From NCBI GenBank assembly GCA_036362985.1, contig JAYGXS010000003.1:47292474-47356473 (forward strand): 64,000 nt of DNA, read 5' to 3'. Of this stretch, positions 55,326 through 64,000 are shown one piece after another. How positions within the stretch are numbered: position 1 is the first letter of the stretch; every line of letters begins with the position of its first letter. This DNA is from Ligula intestinalis. Lineage: Eukaryota; Platyhelminthes; Cestoda; Diphyllobothriidea; Diphyllobothriidae. The position numbers and the translations under genes are program-made. The notes beneath the pieces were generated by a model, which did not search any database, was not told the DNA's origin, and saw nothing but the letters and a program-made list of their open reading frames with translations.

Positions 55326-55760
55326 CTGTGTATGATTTTGGGCCAACCTTGCATTTCGCCTGAAGTTAAGGCCGTAGTTGTCTGTCTTTCGAGAGATAGC
55401 CTGGGCTGTTGATGATGCCTGGGATACCAGATTCAACAGTAAATCGTTAGAAGTGGAAATTGACTCAAATTCCCTATGCACCTCACGACTGGTGCTCGCG
55501 TTGGCCAAAAATATTGGGTAGTTTTCGACAGCGAGTTTTTCAGTTTTATGACGAAGACTTTCTTCTTCTGCTTGTATACGAGAGGGAGCCTCGGCGAGTT
55601 CTTGTAAAGACAAGGCGGATAGCTGGGCAACACATCCTATTAGCTGCTGATCATCAACCGTATCCATTTGGTCAGATGAGAGATAAAGAAGTTGCATAAG
55701 CTTTTCTACCTCTGACTGTTTAGACTCGGAAGCCTCAGAAAGAACAGATACGGACTCCAT
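55326..55760 (-). CDS. COG8: COG8 exon 1 (N terminus)
   Basis: ATG (55758-55760) has G at -3 and +4. The first 145 codons include LIGCVAQLSALSLQELAEAP, a coiled-coil-prone EEESLRHKTEKLAVENYPIF and STSREVHREFESIS, as expected for the N-terminal helical region of COG8 (human: R--L-F-NYK-FI---E-T). The exon ends LNFRRNARLAQNHTQ and a donor CACAG|GTACCG (GT 55324-55325), phase 0. With exons 2-6 the visible protein is about 703 residues at the gap, longer than the roughly 610 of vertebrate COG8. The start lies 107 bp downstream of the kish-B stop on the same strand. Confidence 0.88.
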
Positions 55761-55822
55761 GTCTAAACTTTAAACGACATGTGTCAATTGACACATTGCA
55801 ATCAAATATTAAGGTTTAAGAA

Positions 55823-55853
55823 CTGAAGAGAAATATGATGACACAGCTTTATT
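55823..55853 (-). promoter_or_regulatory. Poly(A) signal and candidate trans-splice acceptor between kish-B and COG8
   Basis: On the minus strand AATAAA (55848-55853) begins 15 bases after the kish-B stop. A pyrimidine-rich acceptor TTTCTCTTCAG follows, with AG at 55823-55824, leaving a 62-nt 5' UTR before the COG8 ATG. This arrangement matches polycistronic flatworm genes whose downstream cistron receives a spliced leader. It is inference; no RNA evidence is available. Confidence 0.5.
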
Positions 55854-55867
55854 ATGAGCAAGAAAAT

Positions 55868-56092
55868 TTAACGGAAAAATAAAACGTAAGCAGCCATGGT
55901 CACACAAACAAGCGCGATCACAAAATGTAGTCTTATGCCAATTACGGCAGATTTGTATAAAATGCCCCAGAAACCCTTGTTTTCAGAAAATAACCACGAA
56001 CGAAGTTTTGGAACACGTCGCATATACGCACAGGTGCATATTATAAGGAGTCCGATTGTAACAACCCCGTCCAAACTATACGCATTAACCAT
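55868..56092 (-). CDS. TMEM167B: Kish-B (TMEM167B) homologue
   Basis: A complete 74-codon intronless ORF with ATG in strong context (G at -3, G at +4). The start YSLDGVVTIGLLIICTCAYM matches the kish family signature (YSLDG...GLL-CTCAY). VPKLRSWLFSENKGFWGI and the second membrane segment near residues 56-72 (HFVIALVCVTMAAYVLFF) follow. Length equals that of vertebrate TMEM167B (74). Two membrane segments (about 10-24 and 57-73) flank a basic cytosolic or lumenal loop. Kish proteins are Golgi membrane proteins needed for constitutive secretion in insects. YSLDG and the overall fit favour kish-B over kish-A. It probably shares a transcript with COG8. Confidence 0.92.
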   Translation of the reverse strand: MVNAYSLDGVVTIGLLIICTCAYMRRVPKLRSWLFSENKGFWGILYKSAVIGIRLHFVIALVCVTMAAYVLFFR

Positions 56093-56479
56093 TTCCGAAA
56101 AAAAATAACATACACGTGTGCACAGGTGGGCCTACACAAACCGAATACGTTGTGTGGTTCGAATTCGTGCTTATGCGCAAGGTTGCGAAGAGCAAATGAC
56201 TTACTAAACACTGTTTCCGCTACCCGGGTCTTCATATTTGAAAAAACTAGTACTAAAAAACATGACCTTGAATTAGAAATTAAATTTCTTGTACATAGTT
56301 CCACTTTCTCAGAACTATGATTGTGCCAAGAGAAGTCTAGATAATCAACTCTTAAAGGCCAACCCAAGCATTCAAACCACTACCTAAAGGATAAAAAAAT
56401 GACTCAAAACATCCTACTTCCCTGCTTTCAACAGACCTTCTATTAACATTAAAATTGGTCCCGATGTGTACTTCATAGT
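56093..56479 (-). promoter_or_regulatory. Upstream region of kish-B, probable promoter
   Basis: This 387-bp stretch separates the kish-B ATG from the 3' tail of a LINE. Promoter elements of the proposed kish-B/COG8 unit must lie here or within the LINE. No clear TATA or CCAAT arrangement was found. A T-rich run (ATTTTTTTTCGG) lies just before the ATG. Confidence 0.3.
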
Positions 56480-56535
56480 GCAAATAAATAAATAAAATTT
56501 ATACCTCAGGCCCGGAGGTCCTCGTCATTCCAAAC

Positions 56536-57705
56536 TTAGTGCTGTGGTAAAAGGAAATACGAAGCGGATAAATGCTGCTCTTTGGGAGCAACCACATAGA
56601 CAGCGAAAGTGGTAAGTATGTTGAGCAGATAGTTCCATATTCGGCAACATATCCTCATTNNNNNNNNNNGAGTATTTTTGAAGATAATGGGTCCAGGAAG
56701 CCTTGCGGGACCAAAACACATAAAACTACATTTGGATGGAGAAAACTTCATCTGCCATGTAGCGCTCCAACTTGAAAGGGTACGCAAGTCTGCGTTAGCT
56801 TTATTAACACAACTACTGGCCGTGTCCTCAGGACATGAGTAAATACACTTAAGGTCATCAGCATAAATGATATTGTCCGAATTATTGAGCACTGTTGTAA
56901 TTTCATTTATGTAAAGAATGAAAAGGAGGGGCCCTAAAACCGTGCCTTGTAAAACGCCACTCGTGATCGGCTGAGGCATCGAGTAGCTATTGCCTACAAA
57001 GATCTTCTGGCTGCGGTTAGACAGGTAGGAGGCAATTAAATCGAGGAGGGGAGGCCTGATGCCAAGGGCTTCCAGTTTCACTAAAAAGCGCCTATGCGGC
57101 ACCTTGTCAAAAGCTTTACTAAGGTCAAAGTAAATCACTATGACTGATTGCTGTTCATTACGAAGTGAAATAACCAGGTTAAGGAATGACAAGTGGCAGG
57201 TTTTGCATGATCTTTCAGGTAGAAATCCATGCTGTGAGGCGTTCAATAGTATATTTTTTACACAAAAACCGAGAATTTGATTAAAAATGATCTTTTCCAG
57301 AAGTTTGGCTAGGGCCAGGATGTTATGAACACCTCGGTAGTTATTTACGTCCGAACGAGATCCTGACTTGAAGACTGAGAGAATAATAGATATCTTCCAT
57401 GAGTCAGGAAAGAGACAGTTTAGAATATAAGCTGAGAATAGGTGACTTAGCAATCGGGGGAATCTGAATACTCTCTTGATAAGTGAATTTGGAAGGCCGT
57501 CAGTTCCCGAGGCGTGCAAGATTTTTAGACGGATAATGTGCTTACGAATTACTCCTTTGGAGAAATCTATGGTACTGATAGTATTGACTGAGCATGGCTG
57601 AAACGACGGGACCGGTTCAGATTCCGTCGTAAGGTGCTTTGCAAAAAAATGCATTGAACAGTTCAGCCTTCTCAGACTCATCTTGCACAGAGGTTTTATT
57701 TTCAT
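56536..57705 (-). pseudogene. LINE reverse transcriptase (copy 1, 389 codons)
   Basis: The RT motifs are LHASGTDGLPNSLIKRVF, SVFKSGSRSDVNNYRGV, SQHGFLPERSCKTCHLSFL, IVIYFDLSKAFDKVPHRRFL (first Asp), GVLQGTVLGPLLFILYINE and NIIYADDLKCIYS (YADD 56854-56865, Tyr at about residue 281). WQMKFSPSKCSFMCFG follows. The ORF runs across the 10-N gap, so its last 45 codons are unreliable. Catalytic residues are intact. A preceding linker ORF at 57845-58192 belongs to the same ORF2 in a different frame. Confidence 0.75.
56660..56669. other. Assembly gap (10 N)
   Basis: Ten N within the 3' part of LINE copy 1; the reading frame across it cannot be trusted. Confidence 0.99.
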
Positions 57706-58148
57706 TCAGTAAAGGGGGGATTTTTTGACCTCGTTTATCTGAGGACCGACGACAGAACAGTTGGGCAAGAGATTTTGCAGAGTTTTACTCGCTGAGTGCG
57801 CAAGATTCCCTCTGTTTGTCACGTGCAAGCCGAATCTTAGACGCTTATTCGAAAATCTCTGTGATTTTAAGGTGCACAGATAGTGAACTAGTAGACTGGT
57901 CTTTCAACTGTCTTTGCAATTCCTTTAGTCTAGACAAAAGAAAATGAGGGACGGTGGGGTCCGAAGTATAAGGCTTAACATTTTTGATCGGCACAAATTC
58001 CGAAATGCTATTTGAAATTGCCGTCATTGCGTCACAGTGAATTGTTACACTGTTCGTGGAGGAAAGCTCCTGCCAGTCTAGTGAGTCCATAAAGTTTTTA
58101 ATTAAATTAATATCAGCTAGGTCAAACGCACGATAGGTACGAATGGTG

Positions 58149-58860
58149 CTAGCCTTTTCGTAGATGCAAGCTGAAGACAAAAATGGATTCAAGTATGGTC
58201 ACTTGGGAAGAGGTTCTTATTGTAGCCAACGAAAAAGGGGAAATGTCATTCGTAAAAATTAAATCTAAAATATGCTGATCCCTTGTTGGGGAGCAGACCA
58301 ACTGAGACCAGTTTGAAAAATTGATGGTATCTAGGAAGGGCTGAAATCTGGACAAACAACAGTTCAATGACCAATCAATTTCGGGAAAGTTGAAATCCCC
58401 AGCGATAACTTTAGCATCAAAAGCGGACTCCAAAATCAGCCTAAATATTTTGCAAACTTTTTATCATCTTCCGATGATGAGTTAGGGGGACTATAAATGC
58501 ATCCGATAATCGCCTTTTGACGGGGAGACAGGATAATGGATGCAAAGCAGTAATTACCCGATAATGACTCAGCATGTATGTCGAACGGGAAATGCTTAAA
58601 AATAGCTTTAATATAGAGAAGACAACCGCCACCACGCTTACTAGGGAAGTCTTGATGGTAGAAATCATACTCGTCTATTATGAGTAAAGCATCAGTAATT
58701 AGTGGATGGGTCCACCACTCTGCAATGCATATAACATCTGGCTTCAGCTCGAACGCAATAGTTCTAAGTTGAGCCATCTTATTTAAAACAGATCTTGCAT
58801 TAAGCGAGATGATATTTAGTGTAGCTTGAGTAATCGAACTAGGGTTATCTTTATTTAGTA
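58149..58860 (-). pseudogene. LINE APE endonuclease domain (copy 1)
   Basis: The frame from about 58858 reads LNIISLNARSVLNKMAQLRT, then PDVICIAEWWTHP (the usual motif is -ETW-), YHQDFPSKRGGGCLLYI, and after a break VIAGDFNFPEIDWSL. CSPTRDQHILDLIFTNDI closes the conserved part. The final S-D-H position is changed (SSQVTIL). At least one frameshift near 58.43 kb and the changed terminal motif make it inactive. Confidence 0.65.
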
Positions 58861-60264
58861 ATAAAAATTTGGAGGTGGGTAATTTGGTTGGAAGTTTGGA
58901 GAATAGCCATCAACTGGAGCAGGGCAATTAACATCACAAAGCTGAGGGGGATAGCTAAAAGCTGCAGGTAGACAGCTCTGTGAGATCGATGGGCCATAGG
59001 GATTAGTGCCGTGGTGAGCTTGCTGATAGTTACCGGGAAATTGTGAAAACCAAGACGGGAAATAGAGGCTGGTGGGCGAGGTTAGGTAACTATGAGGATT
59101 AAGCGGTGGAAAGCCTGGCCCAATATGATAATTGTGATAAGTAGGGTAACCTAAATGTTTGTTATCTTCCTGTTCTATAGGCTTAATTTGTGTTTGGGAA
59201 AGCTGCATGCTCGCGGTTGAGTTCCAGATCCCACCCTTTCGACGACCTGAATTGGGTGATTTAATAGAAGGTTTGGGAGGACTCTGATCGAGTATCGAAG
59301 CTGTTGGTCTACCTGACGTAGAGGGCTTTTCGGAATTTCTAGGAAGGCTTTCAGAATTACTAGCTATGGCAACTGTGGAAGCATCTAAGTTGGAAGTAGA
59401 CGGGGATGTCTGGTGACTTGAGGGGGGTGAGACAGTTGCTGTACTGGGGAGCAGTAATCTAGGTTTGCCAAGAATAAGAGTAAATGGCTCGCTAGGCTGC
59501 CAAGGGCTACGACCAGGAACTTGAGCCGGTTGTGGTGAATTAACAATTCTATTAGAAGAACTTGACGCTATTCTTCGCTCCATTGGAGTGAGATCATGAC
59601 AGAGGAAATACTTTGTATTTCTCAGATATTTGGAAAAAAATGGCGTCTATTTCAATGGGTGAAATAGCTTGACTAAAATGGGTGGGTTTTAACTACGAGA
59701 TGACAGTCTAATAGCCTCTGCTATTTTATAGTTAAATCCGCAGGAGTAGAGTAAATGCATTGCAACATCCGTTGGCCGAATCGATTTTGGAACTTTTTTC
59801 AGAATAAAATTGTACGTCCTTTTTTTCCTATCCTGTGACTCACTTGCGACCAAATTAACGAGAATATCTAAACGTTTGCATTCCTGATAGGAAACTGCAG
59901 AGATATTCCCGTCAAATAGGGTCCCAAGGATTGAGAGCACTGACCCAAATTTCAACATAAACTCATTGCAATTTTTTATTGCAGACACATAGATTTGCTC
60001 GGCAATCAGATCAGGCTGAATACTGAGTTCAGGCTGCAGACTGATATCAGTAATTATGTTTGCCTTTCGCAGACACCGCTTGGGTCTGGAATTCTGAGGC
60101 TTCCTACTGAAGTACAGTGTCGCCTTCATACTTTTCGAAGCAACAAGTAGATTAATCACGAAAACAGTCGGAAATTCAGGATAAACTAACTGTTTTAGCT
60201 TATAAAAGTTGCTGAAAGTAAGACAGATGGGTAACAGAATGCAAGGTAAGCAAGCAGAGACCAA
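58855..60264 (-). pseudogene. LINE ORF1 (RNA-binding type), two in-frame stops
   Basis: Two open stretches (60264-59689 and 59583-58855) are in the same frame, broken by TAA at 59689-59691 and TAG at 59647-59649. The first has RKKRTYNFILKKVPKSIRPT and DVAMHLLYSCGFNYKIAEAI, an RRM-like ORF1 motif. A likely start is the Met at 60129. Between the stops the frame still reads KYFLCHDLTPMERR, so the ORF was once continuous. The rest is Pro/Ser/Tyr-rich, ending NFYY. Such ORF1 proteins bind the LINE RNA. Confidence 0.6.
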
Positions 60265-60299
60265 ACCAACAAAAGGAATGGAAGCAGATTTTTCAAGCG

Positions 60300-61370
60300 T
60301 AAGAACTGGTACTTACGGATAATTTATATAAGAAAACGAAAGACTAATAGTCGTATCTTCTCTTAGATAAATCGATTGATATAAGACTGATGACCACGCT
60401 GAAATTTCGAAACCAGCGCTCGACCTTGGCGGACTGAAATTTACAGAAATTAATTTTAACTTACTATGGGTGAAATTGAGCATTAATTAGACCTATCCCA
60501 TCTTCATAATCAAACACTCGGGTGAGGAAAAGATCGGTCTTCTTAACTCATATGCTGTCCAACATCTTGTCCTTCGGCTTCGAATATATCAACCGGGTGA
60601 TGTAGGGACAGTGACTTGCGAATAAATATAGTTTATGGGATAGAAGACTTCCATGACATCTGCCATACTCTATCTTCCCTCATCCACCTGTCTTCGGTGT
60701 CAAGTAGTGCAGAGGCGGGATCGGGCGCAGATGGTTCGACCGTAAAAGTTTAATAATTGCATACGAGTTATCCGTCAACACGACCGGGATTGGGGATCCA
60801 GTGTTTTTTATGCAATGTGTTTGGACAAAGCACTCAAGGTCTCCTGAAGGGTAAGGACAACCCAGCACGCGAGTGATCACTCAGGTCGTCCTGAGGACAA
60901 GAGAACAAAGTAATTTATATACCAGCGGAGACAGGCAGAACGAGCCAAGGCGCGCGACCTTCAGGGGCTGACACACGTGGACGCAAGGACAGCCGCCGGC
61001 TGGGTTCTGAGGTCACGCATGACAAGGAGCCACGAAAAGACGCATGCACATGCGCGCGTCACGGAGGGCGCGACGCGTCATCCTGAGGAAACCCCGTGAT
61101 GGCTGCCTGTAGAGAGGCAAAAAGGGAACAAATGTTGTTGTTCCTTAAATACACCGCGTCACACTGCTGCTGGGGACACGAGACGGTTGTCAAGACCTGC
61201 TCTTCGCCGAGACGAGAACGACGGCAGAACACACGCTACTGACGGACACACAGAAGAAAGAGCTGATGTACAAGCCTACAGTTTTAATTTTATTTTCGGA
61301 TTGAAAAATTATGTGATATAAAACCGTATATGTGTGCTGTCTTTGCAGAAATTAGATCCGCATGAGACGA
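60300..61370. other. Spacer between two LINE copies; GC-rich unit, possible LTR fragment
   Basis: No gene. 60880-61260 is GC- and CpG-rich compared with its surroundings (GCGCGCGTCACGG, GGCGCGACGCGTC). It contains a TATA-like CTTAAATACACC (about 61143-61154) followed by many GA/CG dinucleotides, recalling a retroviral-type LTR or a repeat 5' end. No TG..CA borders or primer site could be fixed. Confidence 0.25.
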
Positions 61371-61599
61371 TAATGCTTACTTATTCATGTAAGTTTGAAC
61401 TTGATCATTTATCGTAGAGCGTTCTAAGAGTAGACGTTTTGGAATATTATGGGTCCAGGAAGCTTTGCGGGACCAAACACATGAAGCTGCATTTTGATGA
61501 AGAAAATACCATCTCCCAGGTAGCGCTCCAACGTGAGAGCGTACGCACGTCTGCGTTGATTGCATCAACGCAACTACTGATCGTGTCCTTAGCAAATGA

Positions 61600-62213
61600 G
61601 TAAATGCACTTAAGGTCATTAACATAAATGAAATTTTTTGGGTTGTTGAGTACTGTGGAAAGTTCCCTTATGTAAAGAATGAAATCAGAGGACCTAAAAC
61701 CCTGCCTTGGAAAATGTCACTCGTGATCGTCTGAGGCGTTGAATAGCTATTACCTACCAATCCCTTCTGGCTGCAGTTAGACAGGTAGGAACCAATGAAA
61801 TCGAGGAGTGGAGGCCGGACGCCGAGGGCTTCCAGTTTCACTAGAGGACGCCTGCGCGGCACCTTGTCAAAAGCTTTGCTAATTTCAAAGTAGATGAAAA
61901 CCACTGACTGATGCTCATTACGAAGTGAAGTGTCGAGGTTAATAAAAGCCAAGTAACAGGTATCGTATGACCTTCCAGGTCGAAAACCATACTGGGAGGA
62001 GCTTACTAGCTTATTTTCTATGCAAAAATCAAGAATTTGATTAAAAATAATTTGTTCGATGTGTTTGGCTATGGCCGGGGTTTTGTGAACGCCTCGATAA
62101 TTATGGACATCCGAACGAGATCCTGACTTGAAAACTGGAAGACTGATAGATGTCTTCCATGAGTCAGGAAAATAACCGTTTAGAAGATAGGCTGAGAATA
62201 GATGGCTAAGCAA
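61600..62213 (-). pseudogene. LINE reverse transcriptase, copy 2
   Basis: A 181-codon frame has SLPVFKSGSRSDVHNYRGV, SQYGFRPGRSYDTCYLAFI and VFIYFEISKAFDKVPRRRPL. The first catalytic position reads FEISKAFD, where copy 1 has FDLSKAFD. After a frame change the second site reads FIYVNDLK (61.63-61.61 kb) where copy 1 has YADD. Both catalytic aspartate sites are therefore changed, on top of frameshifts. Confidence 0.7.
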
Positions 62214-62306
62214 TCAGAAGAAGCTCGACAGCCTCTTGATAAATGAGTTTAGAATACCGTCAGTTCCCGAGGAGTGCGTGTTTTAGCCAAACAATACGCT
62301 TATGAA

Positions 62307-62690
62307 TTAATCTTGCGGAGAAATCAGTGGTACTGATAATATTGACAAAGCATGGCCGAAACGACCGACCGTTTCAGATTCCGCCGTAAGATGCTTTGCA
62401 AAGAGTGCATTAAATAATTCAGCGTTGTCAGACTCATCGAGAACAAAGTTTGTATCTTCATTCAGTAATGGGGAGTTCATGACCTCATTTAGTGGATGAG
62501 TGACGACGGAACAGTTGGGTACCATATTTGCACAGTTTAACTCTCTGAGTGCACCATATTCCCTCTGGTTGTCACGTGCAAGACGAATCTTACACGCTAA
62601 TTTGAAAATCTCTGCGATTATTAAGTGCACAGATAATGAAATGTTTGATTGATCTTTCAACCGCCTTTGAAATTTCTCTAGTCTTGACAA
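62307..62690 (-). pseudogene. LINE linker region, copy 2
   Basis: The 127-codon frame LEKFQRRLKDQSNISLSVHL..IAEIFKLACKIRLARDNQRE corresponds to the linker of copy 1 (LKELQRQLKDQSTSSLSVHL). FNALFAKHLTAESETVG near its end joins the RT N terminus. Confidence 0.6.
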
Positions 62691-62910
62691 AGAAATTGAA
62701 AAACGGTGGGGTCCGAAGCGTAGGGCTTAGCATCTTGTATTGGTAAAAATTCCAAGATGAGATTTGAAACTGCCGACATGAAGTCACAGAGAATACAACG
62801 GCGGAAGACAGGAGTGGATTAAGCTGTAGTCCCTTTTGAAGAGGCTCTGCTTCGTATCAACGAAAAGGGGAGCTATGTCGTTTGTAAAAATTAGGTCAAA
62901 AATATGACTA

Positions 62911-63745
62911 CCCTAATGGCAATGTTCCGGAACCAAAGGAGGCAGTGGTTCCAGTGGAACAATGATCCCACTTTGGTTCCACTTTCGTCCCACTGCGCCG
63001 TGATTGCGTATATGGGCGGTATCGCGTGCACTGGCCGGGGTAGTTTACAAGCCGTCATCGAAATCAACGGTCGACAACCCACACACAAGCTCCCACGTCC
63101 ACCTGAGAAAAACCCTTCAAGCACGCACGCCTCCTGCATTTGCTACCTCCCCCCTCTCCAAATGCGGCGCCTGGATCGATGCCTTAGTCTGGCAAATTTT
63201 GCCTGCGTATGCCTAGGGCGAAATACCCGTGTTCAGCTTGGGACGGAATTTTACATAGCAAAATCAAGAAATAGGACTCTCCGGTTAGTACGCCCGCTGC
63301 TAATTAAGGTCGATTTGGTCTGCGTCCGAGGTGGGCTTAATAACCAGCGGCTACTGCATAAATATTTGGCTTAACCGAGTCTGCTCAGACTGCACGTAGT
63401 CGCCCCCTACACCTCTACCCTAGCCACCCCCTCCCCCCTATTTGAACGCGTGTGCCCTGAACACTTGTTTTTTGCCAGAGCAAGGCATCGATCCAGGCGC
63501 CGCATTTGGAGAGGGGGGAGGTAGCAAAGGCAGGAGGCGTGCGTGCTTGAAGGGTTTTTCTCAGGTGGACGTGGGAGCTTGTGTGTGGGTGTTTGACCAT
63601 CAATTTCGGTGACGGCTAGTAGACTACCCCGGCCAGTGCACGGAATACCGCCCATATACGCAATCATGGCGCAGTGGGACGAAAGTGGGACCATTGTTCT
63701 ACTGGGACCACACTCTCCTTTGGTTCCGAAACATTGCCATTTGGG
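62911..63745. mobile_element. Fold-back MITE with long inverted arms and TA target duplication
   Basis: Left arm 62911-63200 and right arm 63473-63745 are inverted copies of about 275-290 bp. The tips read CCCTAATGGCAATGTTCCGG and, reversed, CCCAAATGGCAATGTTTCGG. TA flanks both ends (62909-62910 and 63746-63747). Closing the gap restores continuous LINE endonuclease sequence (copy 1 as guide), so the insertion is later than the LINE. The spacer carries a pogo-like fragment. The mirrored ORFs in the arms are shadows. TA duplication points to the Tc1/mariner superfamily, with transposase supplied in trans. Confidence 0.75.
63225..63360 (+). repeat. pogo-like element end fragment nested in the MITE spacer
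   Basis: AGCTTGGGACGGAATTTTAC and a TAGGACTCTCCGGTTAGT block, then GTCCGAGGTGGGCTTAATAA and CAGCGGCTACTG, match 5459-5480 and 5800-5886 of the pogo-like element. About 320 internal bases and the left terminus are missing. The MITE therefore carries a shortened copy of another DNA transposon family. Confidence 0.55.
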
Positions 63746-64000
63746 TATCTCTGGTTGGGGAACAGACCAACTAAGATCAGTTTGAAAAATTAAGGATATC
63801 GAGGAAGGGCTGCAATCTGGATGGAAAATAGTTCTGAAACCAATTAATTTCGGGAAATTTGAAATCCGCAGCGACACTTTTAGCGTCTAAAGCCGACTCC
63901 AAAATCATCAGAAATATTTCGCAAAGCTTTCCATCATCTTCGGATGCTGCGTTAGTGGGATTATAAATGCATTTGAGAATCGCCTTTTGTCGGGGTGACA

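Larger units (their letters stand above)
56480..60264 (-). mobile_element. CR1/L2-like LINE, copy 1, nearly full length
   Basis: Minus-strand order: ORF1 (60264-58855, two internal stops), endonuclease (about 58.86-58.15 kb), linker and RT (57705-56536), then a 3' tail with (TTTA)n (plus strand AAATAAATAAATAAAATTTA at 56482-56501). ORF2 overlaps the end of ORF1 in another frame. A 10-N gap at 56660-56669 lies in the C-terminal part. A second copy follows at 61.38-64 kb in the same orientation. Confidence 0.75.
61377..64000 (-). mobile_element. CR1/L2-like LINE, copy 2, split by a MITE and cut by the window end
   Basis: It has the same order and orientation as copy 1: C-terminal block (VWSRKASWTHNIPKRL) at 61.48-61.42 kb, RT at 62213-61668, linker at 62690-62307, endonuclease pieces at 62.9-62.83 kb (FDLIFTNDIAPL) and again from 63.75 kb to the window edge (FKFPEINWFQNYF). 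The 835-bp fold-back element at 62911-63745 separates the endonuclease halves. The element continues past 64000. Confidence 0.72.

Noticed and set aside
60880..61260. Solo LTR of a Gypsy-type element
   Set aside because: The GC-rich block has a TATA-like word, but no TG..CA ends, target duplication, primer-binding site or gag/pol sequence could be located.
62904..63374. 156-codon ORF and its mirror at 63407-63877 as genes
   Set aside because: They translate the two inverted arms of the MITE and give nearly the same peptide in opposite directions. This follows from the repeat and does not indicate coding.
1..64000. CRISPR arrays, bacterial operons, ribosomal RNA genes, integrated viruses
   Set aside because: No regularly spaced direct repeats, no rRNA-like sequence and no viral structural or replicase motifs were seen; every RT present belongs to PLE or non-LTR retrotransposons.

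Overview
The window is eukaryotic, gene-poor and repeat-rich. I infer a flatworm, most likely a tapeworm. Coding exons are short and separated by introns of about 0.2 to 4.2 kb with GT..AG borders. Intergenic DNA is full of Penelope-like elements (PLEs), RTE, Jockey/CR1-type LINEs, tRNA-derived SINEs and fold-back DNA elements. RTE tails with several C2H2-like fingers recall diphyllobothriidean tapeworms, but that is from memory of similar proteins and not proven here. Two runs of N (100 and 10 bases) mark a draft assembly.

Three host genes can be supported, all on the minus strand. (1) A 74-codon intronless gene at 55868-56092 encodes kish-B (TMEM167B), a small two-pass Golgi membrane protein. 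(2) COG8, subunit 8 of the conserved oligomeric Golgi tethering complex, starts 107 bp downstream of the kish-B stop. It runs through six recognisable exons from 55760 to the assembly gap at 44778, and all five splice junctions are phase-compatible. Exon 5 (47846-48078) has no Met-initiated ORF and was found by reading the conserved protein. The short spacing, an AATAAA just after the kish-B stop and a pyrimidine-rich AG before the COG8 ATG suggest a two-gene operon resolved by spliced-leader trans-splicing; both products act in the Golgi. (3) At 13621-18787 a two-exon gene probably encodes a secreted or single-pass leucine-rich-repeat protein, with a CCAAT-containing CpG-rich stretch upstream.

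Region by region: 1-9 kb is mostly unremarkable, with telomere-like tracts, a fold-back element (4219-4590) and a 489-bp pogo/Tigger-like deletion derivative (5398-5886). 9-12.7 kb holds SINE copies and a rearranged PLE with inverted terminal repeats. 13.6-19.2 kb is the LRR gene and its probable promoter. 20-30.6 kb is a nest of PLE and RTE debris in both orientations, including an RTE that landed inside a PLE and two hammerhead-ribozyme-like motifs. 31-32.7 kb is SINE-type repeats. 33.5-37 kb is a nearly full-length LINE with a 2A-like peptide and PHD-like finger. 38.8-40.9 kb is a 5'-truncated CR1-like LINE. 43.9-56.1 kb is the repeat-invaded COG8/kish-B unit. 56.5-64 kb holds two tandem CR1/L2-like LINE copies; the second is split by an 835-bp fold-back MITE with a TA target duplication, itself carrying a piece of the pogo-like repeat.

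Almost every long ORF outside the three host genes is a decayed retroelement ORF or lies antisense to one. Domain identities rest on recognised motifs only; no database search was possible.
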